Source: Wenxinia marina DSM 24838 (GTDB lineage Bacteria; Pseudomonadota; Alphaproteobacteria; Rhodobacterales; Rhodobacteraceae). From it: a stretch of 64,000 nucleotides of DNA. Position numbers and translations under genes: made by a program. Within the stretch, counting starts at the first letter, position 1; each line of letters opens with the position of its first letter. Location: assembly GCF_000379485.1 (NCBI RefSeq), contig NZ_KB902277.1:1-64000 (forward strand). The letters run 5' to 3'. Positions 37,081 to 45,267 of this stretch are shown here, one piece after another. The notes under the pieces were generated by a model. That model was not told where the DNA came from. It saw only the letters and a program-made list of their open reading frames with translations, and ran no database searches.

Positions 37081-39867
37081 GTGAGCGACACCCCCGTCCC
37101 CCCGAGCGACGACGAAGAAGAGGGCGCGCCGCCCGAAAGACCGGCATGGGGCGGACCTTCGGTCTCGATCGCGCACGAGATGAAGACCGCCTACCTCGAC
37201 TACGCGATGAGCGTGATCGTCTCCCGGGCGATCCCCGACCTGCGCGACGGGCTGAAGCCGGTGCACCGGCGGATCATCTACGCGATGGACGAGGTCGGGA
37301 ACACGCACGACAAGCCCTACCGCAAATCCTCGCGCCCGGTCGCGGACACGATGGGCAAGTACCACCCGCACGGCGACAGCGCGATCTACGACGCGCTGGT
37401 GCGGATGGCGCAGGACTTCTCGATGTCGCTGCCGCTGCTGGACGGTCAGGGCAACTTCGGCTCGATGGACGGCGATCCGCCGGCGGCGTTCCGTTATACC
37501 GAGGTGCGGATGGCGCGGGCCGCGTCGTTCCTGATCGCGGACATCGACAAGGACACGGTCGACTTCCAGGACAACTACGACGGCAAGGACGAGGAGCCGA
37601 CGGTCCTGCCGGCGCGGTTCCCGAACATGCTGGTCAATGGCGCGGGCGGCATCGCCGTCGGCATGGCGACCAACATCCCGCCCCACAACCTCGGCGAGGT
37701 CATCGACGCGACGCTGGCGCTGATCGACGAGCCCGACCTCAGCTCCGAGCAGCTGATGGAGTACGTGCCCGGCCCCGATTTCCCGACCGGCGGCGTGATG
37801 CTGGGCCGCTCCGGCGCACGGAAGGCCTACCTCGAAGGCCGCGGCAGCGTCATCATCCGCGCCAAGACCCACGTGGAGGAGATCCGCCGCGACCGCTGGG
37901 CCATCGTCGTCGACGAGATCCCCTACCAGGTGAACAAGGCGACGATGATCGAGCGGATCGCCGACGCCGCCCGCGACAGGCGGATCGAGGGCATCGCCCA
38001 CGTCCAGGACGAGAGCGACCGCCACGGCGTGCGCGTGGTGGTCGAGCTGCGCCGCGACGCCACCGCCGAAGTGGTGCTGAACCAGCTGTTCCGCTTCACG
38101 CCGATGCAGGTCAGCTTCGGCTGCAACATGCTGGCGCTGAACGGCGGCAAGCCCGAGCAGCTGACGCTGCGCAACTTCCTGCATTACTTCCTCGAATTCC
38201 GCGAGGAGGTGATCGCCCGCCGCACCGCGTTCGAGCTGAACAAGGCGCGCGAGCGCTCTCACATCCTCTGCGGTCTCGCCGTCGCGGTGACCAACGTTGA
38301 CGAGGTGGTCGCCACCATCCGCTCCAGCGCCGACGCCGCCGAGGCGCGCGAGAAGCTGATGGAGCGGCGCTGGCCGGCGCACGACATCGCCGACTACATC
38401 CGGCTGATCGACGATCCGACCCACACGATCAACGAGGACGGGACCTACAACCTGTCCGAGGTGCAGGCCCGCGCGATCCTCGACCTGCGGCTGCAGCGTC
38501 TCACCCAGATCGGCGTCAAGGAAGTGACGGACGAGCTGCAGGACCTGGCCGCCAAGATCAAGGACTACCTCGACATCCTGCGGTCGCGCGAGCGCATCCT
38601 CGGCATCATCCGCGACGAGCTGACCGAGGTGCGCGATCTCTTCGCCGTGCCGCGGCGGACCGAGATCGCGGACTGGGCCGGGGACCTCGACGACGAGGAC
38701 CTGATCGAGCGCGAGGACATGGTCGTGACCGTCACGCAAGGCGGCTACATCAAGCGCACGCCCTTGGCCGAATTCCGCAGCCAGCGGCGCGGCGGCAAGG
38801 GTCTGGGCAGCATGCAGACCAAGGAGGATGACGTCGTCACGACGCTGTTCGTCGCCAACACGCACGATCAGCTGCTGTTCTTCACCACCGACGGCATGGC
38901 CTACAAGCTGAAGACCTGGCGCCTGCCGCTGGGCAGCCGGACCGCGCGCGGCAAGGCGATCGTGAACATCCTGCCGATCCCGCAGGGCGTCTCGATCGCC
39001 GCGATCATGCCGGTCGACCGCCCCGAGGAGGACTGGGACGAACTGCAGATCGTGTTCGCCACCTCGGCGGGGACCGTGCGGCGCAACGCGCTCAGCGACT
39101 TCACCAACGTGAACCGCGCCGGCAAGATCGCGATGAAGTTCGAGGACGAGAACGAGGGAATGCGCCTGATCAACGCGCGCATCGCCTCGCCCGAGGACGA
39201 CGTGATGCTGGTCACCGCCCGCGGACGGGCGATCCGCTTCCCCTCGACCGACGTGCGGGTTTTCAACTCCCGTGCCAGCGTGGGCGTCCGCGGCATCCGC
39301 CTTGCGGACGGCGACGAGGTCGTCTCCATGTCGGTCATCCGGCACTTCGAGGCGACCCCGGAGGAGCGGGCCGGCTACCTCAAGATGCGCCGCGCGATGG
39401 CCGGCGTGACCGAGGAGGCCGAGGCCGACGAGGACGACGAGGCGGTGGCCGGCGCGATCAGCTCGGAGCGCTACGCCGAGATGTCCGCGTCCGAGAACCT
39501 GATCCTCACCATCACCTCCCGCGGCGCCGGCAAGCTGTCGTCGAGCCACGACTATCCGGTCCGCGGCCGTGGCGGCCAGGGCGTCGGCGCGATGGACCGC
39601 GCCATGCGCGGCGGCCGCATCGTCTCGTCCTTCCCGGTCGAGATGGGCGACCAGATCATGCTCGTCACCTCCACCGGCCAGTCGATCCGTGTGCCGGTCG
39701 AGGGCATCTCGTTCCGCTCGCGCACGGCCGGCGGCGTCAAGGTCTTCGACACCGGCCGCGGCGAGGAGGTTGTGGGCGTGGCCTGGATCGCCGAACAGGC
39801 GGAAGAGGCCGCGGCCGAGGCCGGCGAGCCGCCGCCCGAAGCGCCCGAAGCGCCCCCCGAGGCGTGA
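37081..39867 (+). CDS. gyrA: DNA gyrase subunit A
   Basis: 928-residue subunit of the type II topoisomerase that introduces negative supercoils. A 17-residue-longer N-terminus precedes the conserved [22 protein letters not shown]. The active-site Tyr is Tyr139 in FRYTEVRM. In the quinolone-resistance region the [16 protein letters not shown] loop has Ser100 and Asp104 (equivalent to E. coli Ser83 and Asp87), the drug-sensitive state. C-terminal blades include the GyrA box QRRGGKG. The tail is acidic and Pro/Glu-rich. Start codon GTG. An acidic insertion [15 protein letters not shown] is present between late C-terminal blades. Confidence 0.98.
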   Translation: MSDTPVPPSDDEEEGAPPERPAWGGPSVSIAHEMKTAYLDYAMSVIVSRAIPDLRDGLKPVHRRIIYAMDEVGNTHDKPYRKSSRPVADTMGKYHPHGDSAIYDALVRMAQDFSMSLPLLDGQGNFGSMDGDPPAAFRYTEVRMARAASFLIADIDKDTVDFQDNYDGKDEEPTVLPARFPNMLVNGAGGIAVGMATNIPPHNLGEVIDATLALIDEPDLSSEQLMEYVPGPDFPTGGVMLGRSGARKAYLEGRGSVIIRAKTHVEEIRRDRWAIVVDEIPYQVNKATMIERIADAARDRRIEGIAHVQDESDRHGVRVVVELRRDATAEVVLNQLFRFTPMQVSFGCNMLALNGGKPEQLTLRNFLHYFLEFREEVIARRTAFELNKARERSHILCGLAVAVTNVDEVVATIRSSADAAEAREKLMERRWPAHDIADYIRLIDDPTHTINEDGTYNLSEVQARAILDLRLQRLTQIGVKEVTDELQDLAAKIKDYLDILRSRERILGIIRDELTEVRDLFAVPRRTEIADWAGDLDDEDLIEREDMVVTVTQGGYIKRTPLAEFRSQRRGGKGLGSMQTKEDDVVTTLFVANTHDQLLFFTTDGMAYKLKTWRLPLGSRTARGKAIVNILPIPQGVSIAAIMPVDRPEEDWDELQIVFATSAGTVRRNALSDFTNVNRAGKIAMKFEDENEGMRLINARIASPEDDVMLVTARGRAIRFPSTDVRVFNSRASVGVRGIRLADGDEVVSMSVIRHFEATPEERAGYLKMRRAMAGVTEEAEADEDDEAVAGAISSERYAEMSASENLILTITSRGAGKLSSSHDYPVRGRGGQGVGAMDRAMRGGRIVSSFPVEMGDQIMLVTSTGQSIRVPVEGISFRSRTAGGVKVFDTGRGEEVVGVAWIAEQAEEAAAEAGEPPPEAPEAPPEA

Positions 39868-39996
39868 CGATGGCGCCCGTGATGCACGGGCGCCACATCC
39901 GGCTCCGGTCCGCGAAGGCTTCCCGAGGGAAGCCATGTTGTTTCGCCGCCGCTGCGGCACAAGACTGCACCCGGTCGGCGAGTGGACCCGCGAGCT

Positions 39997-40881
39997 ATGC
40001 AGAACTGGGATGACCTCCGCTTCCTCCTGGCTCTCGCCAGATGCGGCACCATGACCGAGGCCGCCAAGCGGCTCGGCTCCAACGTAGCCACCGTCTCGCG
40101 CCGAATCGAACGGCTGGGCACGCGGCTCGGCTATCCCCCCTTCGCCAAGACGGCAGAGGGGTGGGTTCCGGCCTCGTCCATCCTGCCCCTGATCGACATC
40201 GCCGAGACCGTCGAGGCCCGCCTCGCGCTGGAGCTGAACCGGGCGCGGGCGATGACGTTGACCGAGCGCGTCCCGATCCGCCTGGGCGCGCCGCCCGTCG
40301 TGACGCTGGGCGCCCTCCTTCCGATGCTGCGCGACGCGCCGCACGCGCTCGGCGGGATCGAGCTGACTCTGATCGACCGGGTCAGCGGGGACGGCCTCGG
40401 CGATCACGACATCATCGTCCGCTTCGACATGCCGCCCGCGGGGCGCCTGATGACCCGCAAGGTCGGCCGCCTCGACGTCCGCCTCTACGGCCGGCCCGAT
40501 GCGGAGGAGACCGGCGACTGGGCCGGCCTGACCGGCTGGACCGAGGCGAGCGGGCCGATGCAGCTGGGCCTCGCCCGCTTCGGCCGGCCGCCGTCGCTGC
40601 GCGTCGACACCTACAACACGCTTGCCAGCCTCATGCGCTCGTCGGGCCTGCCGGGGCCCCTTCCCGACACTGCGCTGTCCTTCGACGACGTCCTTCAGCC
40701 GCTCGATCCGGGCGGCGCCTCCTGGTCGGTCGATCTGTGGAGCGCCTACCACGAGACCCGCCGGAACGACCCGGCCATCGATCGCGTGCTGGAGTGGATC
40801 GTCGCCGCCTGCGCCCGGGCGCAGGACCGGGCCGGACCGGTTGCGAAAACGCAAGCGCGATCTCGCAGCAAACAGGGTTGA
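39997..40881 (+). CDS. LysR-family transcriptional regulator
   Basis: 294-residue regulator. The N-terminal winged helix-turn-helix begins WDDLRFLLALARCGTMTEAAKRLGSNVATVSRRIERL, matching the LysR DNA-binding domain. The remainder is a divergent effector domain with only a short form of the periplasmic-binding fold. The preferred start is the ATG at 39997; a GTG five codons upstream is also in frame. Targets are unknown; LysR proteins often regulate an adjacent gene, and none here is divergent. Confidence 0.85.
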   Translation: MQNWDDLRFLLALARCGTMTEAAKRLGSNVATVSRRIERLGTRLGYPPFAKTAEGWVPASSILPLIDIAETVEARLALELNRARAMTLTERVPIRLGAPPVVTLGALLPMLRDAPHALGGIELTLIDRVSGDGLGDHDIIVRFDMPPAGRLMTRKVGRLDVRLYGRPDAEETGDWAGLTGWTEASGPMQLGLARFGRPPSLRVDTYNTLASLMRSSGLPGPLPDTALSFDDVLQPLDPGGASWSVDLWSAYHETRRNDPAIDRVLEWIVAACARAQDRAGPVAKTQARSRSKQG

Positions 40882-40955
40882 TCGCCTCCAAGATCGGCTC
40901 AACCTTGGGTTTAATCGGGGCGTCAGTCCCCGTGCACCCCTTGAGGTTGAGTACG

Positions 40956-41297
40956 ATGAATCCTTCGATCCTTCTTCCGTGCCGCATGGGCATGGCGATG
41001 GTCTGCGCCTCCTGCGCAGTCCTGTTCCTTGGCAGCCGGAGCCTGCAGGGCCCGGCCGAGATCGCGATCGGCGCGATGCTCGCTGTCGCCGGCATCTGGC
41101 TGCTGTTCGGCGTGCGGACACGGGTGATGGCGGTGATCGCGACGGTCCTGATCTCCGGCCACGCTGTCCTCGTCGGCGCCGCCACTCCCGTGCCCGACGC
41201 GATGCCGCTTCTGGCAGCCGTCCTCAGCCTGCCGCTCGCCCTGTTCGGCGGCGGCCCGTTCGCGCTCTACAGCAAGGGCTGGCGCGAGATCTTCTGA
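40956..41297 (+). CDS. Small membrane protein (113 aa)
   Basis: 113-residue protein with four hydrophobic segments: MGMAMVCASCAVLFLG, AEIAIGAMLAVAGIWLLFG, VMAVIATVLISGHAVLVGA and MPLLAAVLSLPLALFGGGPFALY. The GIWLLFGVRTRVMAV section loosely resembles DoxX-type proteins, but this is not enough to assign it. It is downstream of the LysR gene by 74 bases and could be co-transcribed. Function unknown. Confidence 0.65.
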   Translation: MNPSILLPCRMGMAMVCASCAVLFLGSRSLQGPAEIAIGAMLAVAGIWLLFGVRTRVMAVIATVLISGHAVLVGAATPVPDAMPLLAAVLSLPLALFGGGPFALYSKGWREIF

Positions 41298-41411
41298 CCT
41301 CCCTCCGGGGCCTCTCGGGAACGGCTGGTCCGCGCAAGCGCGGGCCGGCCGTTTCACTCCCGGTCCGTCGCGACCCTTCCCTCGCCGGCCCGGCGACGAT
41401 ATGTGCGCCCC

Positions 41412-42770
41412 ATGACCGAGACCCTCCACATCGTCGGCGGCGGCATGGCCGGCAGCGAAGCCGCCTGGCAGGCCGCGCGCCTTGGCATCCCCGTGGTGAT
41501 CCACGAGATGCGCCCCCGCGTCGGGACCTTTGCCCACAGGACCGGCAATCTGGCCGAAATGGTCTGTTCGAACTCGTTCCGCTCGGACGATGACGAACAG
41601 AACGCGGTCGGCCTCCTGCACTGGGAAATGCGCGCCGCGGGCGGACTCATCATGGAGACGGCGGACTGCCACCGCCTGCCGGCGGGCGGCGCCCTCGCCG
41701 TCGACCGCGATCCGTTCTCCGAAGCGGTAACCGCGCGCCTTCGTGACCATCCTCTGATTTCCGTGACGGACGAGGAGGTTACCGAGCTTCCCTCGTCCGG
41801 CCACTGGATCGTCGCCACCGGTCCGCTCACCTCCTCCGCCCTCGGCGCCGCCATCGCCGCCGAGACCGGGGCCGAGGCACTCGCCTTCTTCGACGCCATC
41901 GCGCCCATCGTCCATGCCGAGACGATCGACATGTCCGTCGCCTGGCGCCAGTCGCGCTACGACAAGGGCGAGACCGAGGAGGAGCGCACCGCCTACATCA
42001 ACTGCCCGATGACGAAGGCGGACTACGAGGCGTTCATCGACGCCCTTCTCGCCGCCGACAAGACGGAGTTCCGCGAGGGGGAGACGGCCGGCTATTTCGA
42101 CGGCTGCCTGCCCATCGAGGTGATGGCCGAGCGCGGCCGCGAGACGCTCCGCCACGGTCCGATGAAGCCGATCGGCCTGACCAACGTCCACCGGCCGGAG
42201 GAGAAGGCCTACGCGGTGGTCCAGCTGCGCCGAGACAACGCGCTGGGGTCGCTCTACAACATCGTCGGCTTCCAGACGAAGATGAAGTACGGCGCGCAAG
42301 CGCAGGTTTTCCGGATGATTCCCGGCCTGAAGGACGCCGCCTTCGCGCGCCTCGGCGGCATCCACCGCAACACGTTCCTGAACTCGCCCACGCTGCTCGA
42401 CGGCCAGCTGCGCCTCCGCTCGCGCCCGAACGTCCGCTTCGCCGGACAGATCACCGGCGTCGAGGGCTACGTCGAGAGCGCGGCCTCCGGCCTTCTGGCG
42501 GGGCGGCTCGCGGCGTTCGAGATCCTCGGCCGCGCCCTGTCCGCGCCGCCGCCCACCACGGCGACCGGCGCGCTCGTCACCCACGTGACCGGCGGCGCCG
42601 AGGCGAAGACGTTCCAGCCGATGAACGTCAATTTTGGCCTGTTCCCGCCGCTGGAGGACGCCCGCGGCGGCCGGCGCGGGCGCCGCGAGCGGTACAAGGG
42701 CTATACCGACAGGGCGAAGGAGGACTGGCAGGGCTGGCTCACCGCGCAGGACGCACCGGCGCTTGTCTGA
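41412..42770 (+). CDS. trmFO: Methylenetetrahydrofolate-tRNA-(uracil-54-C5)-methyltransferase
   Basis: 452-residue FAD- and folate-dependent enzyme that makes m5U54 (ribothymidine) in the T-loop of tRNAs. The N-terminal FAD motif is [31 protein letters not shown], followed by [12 protein letters not shown], whose Cys is the FAD-adduct residue. The C-terminal part has RIHR..-like [15 protein letters not shown] and [26 protein letters not shown], typical of TrmFO (Gid). ATG at 41412; a GTG three codons earlier is in frame. Confidence 0.96.
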   Translation: MTETLHIVGGGMAGSEAAWQAARLGIPVVIHEMRPRVGTFAHRTGNLAEMVCSNSFRSDDDEQNAVGLLHWEMRAAGGLIMETADCHRLPAGGALAVDRDPFSEAVTARLRDHPLISVTDEEVTELPSSGHWIVATGPLTSSALGAAIAAETGAEALAFFDAIAPIVHAETIDMSVAWRQSRYDKGETEEERTAYINCPMTKADYEAFIDALLAADKTEFREGETAGYFDGCLPIEVMAERGRETLRHGPMKPIGLTNVHRPEEKAYAVVQLRRDNALGSLYNIVGFQTKMKYGAQAQVFRMIPGLKDAAFARLGGIHRNTFLNSPTLLDGQLRLRSRPNVRFAGQITGVEGYVESAASGLLAGRLAAFEILGRALSAPPPTTATGALVTHVTGGAEAKTFQPMNVNFGLFPPLEDARGGRRGRRERYKGYTDRAKEDWQGWLTAQDAPALV

Positions 42771-42827
42771 CGCGGCGGCGATCCCCACTTCAGGGAACGA
42801 ACCGCGACCCATCGGAGTTCGCCGCCC

Positions 42828-43025
42828 ATGCTGTACCTACTCGCCCTCCTCCTCCCCCCGCTCGCCATCGCCCTGGCCGGTCGACCGATCCTCGGCGTCG
42901 TCATCTTCTTCGTCTGGCTGCCGGCGATCGTCATTTCGGGCGGGCTCGGCCACCCGATCTTCATCCTGCTCGCGTGGTTGGTGATCCATGAGCGCAGCAC
43001 CGGCTGGGCCTCGCGGCGCTCCTGA
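42828..43025 (+). CDS. Small Pmp3/YqaE-like membrane protein (65 aa)
   Basis: 65-residue protein made of two hydrophobic helices (MLYLLALLLPPLAIALAG and ILGVVIFFVWLPAIVIS with GHPIFILLAWLVI) and a short basic tail. The LLALLLPPLAIAL start resembles the UPF0057/Pmp3 family of small membrane proteins affecting membrane potential and salt tolerance. The last 38 bases overlap the start of gluQRS in another frame, which suggests coupled expression. Confidence 0.65.
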   Translation: MLYLLALLLPPLAIALAGRPILGVVIFFVWLPAIVISGGLGHPIFILLAWLVIHERSTGWASRRS

Positions 43026-43881
43026 CGTCCGCACCCGCTTCGCGCCCTCGCCTACCGGCCCGCTCCACCTCGGCCACGCCTTCTCGGCCCTGACCGCCGC
43101 ACAGCTGGCGGAGAAGGCCGGGGGGACGTTCCTGCTGCGGATCGAGGACATCGACCGACAGAGGTCGAAGCCGGAATGGGAGCAACGGATCTACGACGAC
43201 CTTCGCTGGCTCGGCCTTGAATGGCCCGAGCCCGTCCTGCGCCAGTCCGAGAGGATGGCCGCCTACGACGACGCGCTCGAACTGCTCTGGCGGGCGGGGT
43301 TGCTGTACCCCTGCAGCTGCAGCCGCGCCGACATCTACCAGGCGGCCAGCGCCCCGCAGGAGGGCGCGCCGCTGACCGGTCCCGACGGCATCGTCTATCC
43401 CGGCACCTGCCGCCCCGCCGACGCCCCCGCCCGCCGCACCGACCGCCGCCCCGGCGGGGCGCTCCGCCTCGACATGGCGCGGGCGGCCGGTCGCCTAGGC
43501 GACATGCCCTACATGGAAACCGGCGAGGGCGGGCCGCGGTCGGTCGCGGGGCCGGCGGCGATGATGGTGGAGCGGATCGGCGACGTGGTGCTGCAGCGGC
43601 GCGACTTCGGCACGTCCTATCACCTTGCGGTGGTGGTGGACGACGCCGCGCAGGGCGTCACGCTGGTGACGCGGGGCGCCGACCTGGCCGAGGCGACGCC
43701 GATCCACGTCCTGCTGCAACGCCTGCTCGGCCTGCCGCTGCCGTGGTATCACCACCACCGGCTGATCCGCGACGAGACCGGCCGGCGTCTGGCGAAACGC
43801 GACGACGCCCGTGCGATCTCGCGCTACCGCGCCGAAGGGGCCACGCCAGAGAACATCCGCCGCATGGTCGGCCTCGCCTGA
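42988..43881 (+). CDS. gluQ: Glutamyl-queuosine tRNA(Asp) synthetase
   Basis: 297-residue truncated class I glutamyl-tRNA synthetase lacking the anticodon-binding half. It activates Glu and attaches it to queuosine-34 of tRNA-Asp. The HIGH-type motif is APSPTGPLHLGHAFSALTA and the KMSKS equivalent is RLAKRDDARAIS. A zinc-site region CSCSRADIY with further Cys in YPGTCRPA is present. Length fits the family. It works on the product of Tgt, encoded at 12534-13664. It overlaps the 65-residue membrane gene by 38 bases. Confidence 0.95.
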   Translation: MSAAPAGPRGAPDVRTRFAPSPTGPLHLGHAFSALTAAQLAEKAGGTFLLRIEDIDRQRSKPEWEQRIYDDLRWLGLEWPEPVLRQSERMAAYDDALELLWRAGLLYPCSCSRADIYQAASAPQEGAPLTGPDGIVYPGTCRPADAPARRTDRRPGGALRLDMARAAGRLGDMPYMETGEGGPRSVAGPAAMMVERIGDVVLQRRDFGTSYHLAVVVDDAAQGVTLVTRGADLAEATPIHVLLQRLLGLPLPWYHHHRLIRDETGRRLAKRDDARAISRYRAEGATPENIRRMVGLA

Positions 43882-43940
43882 CCTGCTCCCCTATCTTGCC
43901 TGCAAATACTCCGGCGACCGGCCCGCCGCCCGCGCGCCGC

Positions 43941-44297
43941 TCAGGCCTCGGGCGCCAGCAGTTCCACCTCGTCCCCGTCCCGGACGGCCGTATAGAAACA
44001 CGCCCTCCGGCCGGTGTGGCACGCCGGCCCGGTCTGCCGCACCAGCGCCAGCAGGCAGTCGCGGTCGCAGTCGAGCCGAAGCTCCACCAGCTCCTGCACA
44101 TGCCCCGACGTCTCGCCCTTCACCCAGAAGGCCGCGCGCGAGCGGGACCAGTAGGTCACGCGCCCCGTCTCCAGCGTGCGCGCCACGCTCTCGGCGTTCA
44201 TCCAGGCCAGCATCAGCACCTCGCCCGTCGCCGCCTCCTGCGCGATGCACGGGATCAGGCCGGCGGCGTCGTAGCGGAGCGTCGCGGGGTCGAACAT
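43941..44297 (-). CDS. hisI: Phosphoribosyl-AMP cyclohydrolase
   Basis: 118-residue enzyme of histidine synthesis opening the adenine ring of PR-AMP. Zinc and magnesium ligands are visible in LRLDCDRDCLLALVRQTGPACHTGRRACFY (Asp-X-Asp-X-Asp and three Cys), with the substrate motif MLAWMNAESVARTLETGRVTYWSRSR. It is stand-alone (not fused to hisE), as is common in alphaproteobacteria. It is divergent from the NifU-like gene. Confidence 0.95.
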   Translation of the reverse strand: MFDPATLRYDAAGLIPCIAQEAATGEVLMLAWMNAESVARTLETGRVTYWSRSRAAFWVKGETSGHVQELVELRLDCDRDCLLALVRQTGPACHTGRRACFYTAVRDGDEVELLAPEA

Positions 44298-44366
44298 TTC
44301 GGGAAATCCTTTGGCATTGCCGGACCGCGCGCCTATCTAGTGGGCAGCGCCAGAGAGGGCAACGCG

Positions 44367-44816
44367 ATGTCCGAGACCGACCTCATCAAGCTGTATTCCG
44401 GCCGCATCCTCGAGCTTGCGGCGTCGATCCCGCATCGCGGCCGGCTGGACGCGCCCGAGGGGACGGCCCGCAAGCGCTCGCCGCTGTGCGGGTCGACCGT
44501 GACGGTGGACCTGAACGTCGAGGACGGACGCGTGGCGCAGTTCGCGCAGGACGTGAAGGCCTGCGCCCTGGGGCAGGCGTCGGCGTCGATCCTCGGCGCC
44601 TCCGTGGTCGGGCAGGACGAGGCGACGATCCGCCGCGGCCGGGACGAGCTGGTGGCGATGCTGAAGGAAAACGGGCCGGTGCCATCGGCCCCGTTCGATG
44701 AACTGAAGGTGCTGGAGCCGGCGAAGGACTACCGCAACCGGCACCCCTCGATCCTCCTCGCCTTCGAGGCGACCCTCGACGCGTTCGAGGCAGCCCGGGC
44801 GCGACAAAGCGCCTGA
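44367..44816 (+). CDS. NifU-like iron-sulfur scaffold protein
   Basis: 149-residue NifU_N/IscU-like protein. Cysteines in KRSPLCGSTV and DVKACALGQASASIL correspond to two of the three cluster ligands; the third canonical Cys is not evident, so it is a diverged U-type scaffold. The length matches the short NifU_N family. The sequence suggests assembly or transfer of Fe-S clusters; the suf segment at the right edge is the main machinery in the window. ATG at 44367. Confidence 0.82.
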   Translation: MSETDLIKLYSGRILELAASIPHRGRLDAPEGTARKRSPLCGSTVTVDLNVEDGRVAQFAQDVKACALGQASASILGASVVGQDEATIRRGRDELVAMLKENGPVPSAPFDELKVLEPAKDYRNRHPSILLAFEATLDAFEAARARQSA

Positions 44817-44869
44817 GCGGCCCCACGGGGGACTTTTCCGGCCCCCACCCGACAGCCTGAAAAAGAAAA

Positions 44870-44900
44870 CCGCCGCACCTTCGGGACCGAAGGGCGGCGG
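44870..44900 (-). terminator. Intrinsic terminator, leftward (end of the 40-residue peptide transcript)
   Basis: Hairpin CCGCCGCACCTTCGG..CCGAAGGGCGGCGG on the plus strand, 6 bp plus 7 bp separated by a small bulge. Read on the minus strand it is followed by TTTTCTTTTTC, a strong T tract. In this direction it ends the transcript of the 40-residue peptide (stop at 45060), leaving a 160-base 3' region. Confidence 0.75.
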
Positions 44901-44964
44901 CAGGCAGAAGGCATCCCGTTGGGACAGTCGCTGACCGCTGGGGGAGGCAAACCCCGGGGGAACG

Positions 44965-44989
44965 GCCCGCCGGCAGGCGACCGGCGGGC
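44965..44989 (-). repeat. Hairpin in the 3' region of the 40-residue peptide transcript
   Basis: Perfect 9-bp stem GCCCGCCGG/CCGGCGGGC with loop CAGGCGA, between the small peptide stop and the terminator at 44870. It could stabilise the message; no further role can be named. Confidence 0.6.
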
Positions 44990-45059
44990 AATCTGGCCTG
45001 CGCGGGGTTGGGACAGCGCGCAGGCGGGCGGTCGGCGAGACGGGACGCCGGGCAGAAAC

Positions 45060-45182
45060 TCAGAACAGGTGAGGCAGCGACAGGCTCCCCATCAGAAGGA
45101 CGACGAGGGCCGCGGCCCCGACGCAGTCCGCGATCAGGGTCGAACGGCTGCGGATGATCGCGTCGCGGATGTCGTGGGCCAT
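45060..45182 (-). CDS. SOS-controlled small membrane peptide (40 aa), unannotated
   Basis: 40-residue peptide too short for most gene callers. It has a basic/acidic N-terminal amphipathic part (MAHDIRDAIIRSRSTLIADC) and one hydrophobic helix (CVGAAALVVLLMGSLSLPHL); the positive N-terminus suggests N-in topology. Ribosome binding site GGAGG with a 5-base spacer precedes the ATG. Two exact LexA operators occupy the 85-base gap upstream, and an intrinsic terminator lies downstream, so it looks like a self-contained SOS-induced gene. It follows recG in the same direction. I infer a damage-response effector, by analogy of size and regulation with Caulobacter SidA; sequence similarity to SidA is not claimed. 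Confidence 0.7.
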   Translation of the reverse strand: MAHDIRDAIIRSRSTLIADCVGAAALVVLLMGSLSLPHLF

Positions 45183-45220
45183 GTCGTCCTCCGGGTCAGT
45201 CACGCTTTCGTTGACCCTTT

Positions 45221-45235
45221 GTTCTCATATCGTTC
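45221..45235 (-). promoter_or_regulatory. LexA operator 1 of the 40-residue peptide gene
   Basis: Plus strand GTTCTCATATCGTTC is an exact GTTC-N7-GTTC alphaproteobacterial LexA box. On the minus strand it reads GAACGATATGAGAAC and contains TATGAG, a likely -10 element with a potential -35 (GTTCTG) 16 bases upstream, so the repressor would cover the promoter. Confidence 0.75.
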
Positions 45236-45247
45236 CGCACCTGTCCA

Positions 45248-45262
45248 GAACTTTCTGAGAAC
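45248..45262 (-). promoter_or_regulatory. LexA operator 2 of the 40-residue peptide gene
   Basis: Plus strand GAACTTTCTGAGAAC, the reverse complement of GTTC-TCAGAAA-GTTC, again an exact GTTC-N7-GTTC site. It is 12 bases from operator 1 and overlaps the presumed -35 region. Two sites suggest tight or cooperative repression. Confidence 0.75.
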
Positions 45263-45267
45263 ATCCG

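Noticed and set aside
37042-41121. 1359-residue open frame on the minus strand across gyrA and the LysR gene
   Set aside because: Shadow frame of high-GC coding DNA; gyrA on the plus strand is complete with its catalytic Tyr.
44729-44950. 73-residue minus-strand frame across the terminator at 44870
   Set aside because: It spans the hairpin and T tract and overlaps the NifU-like gene in antisense; Pro/Arg-rich composition is not protein-like.
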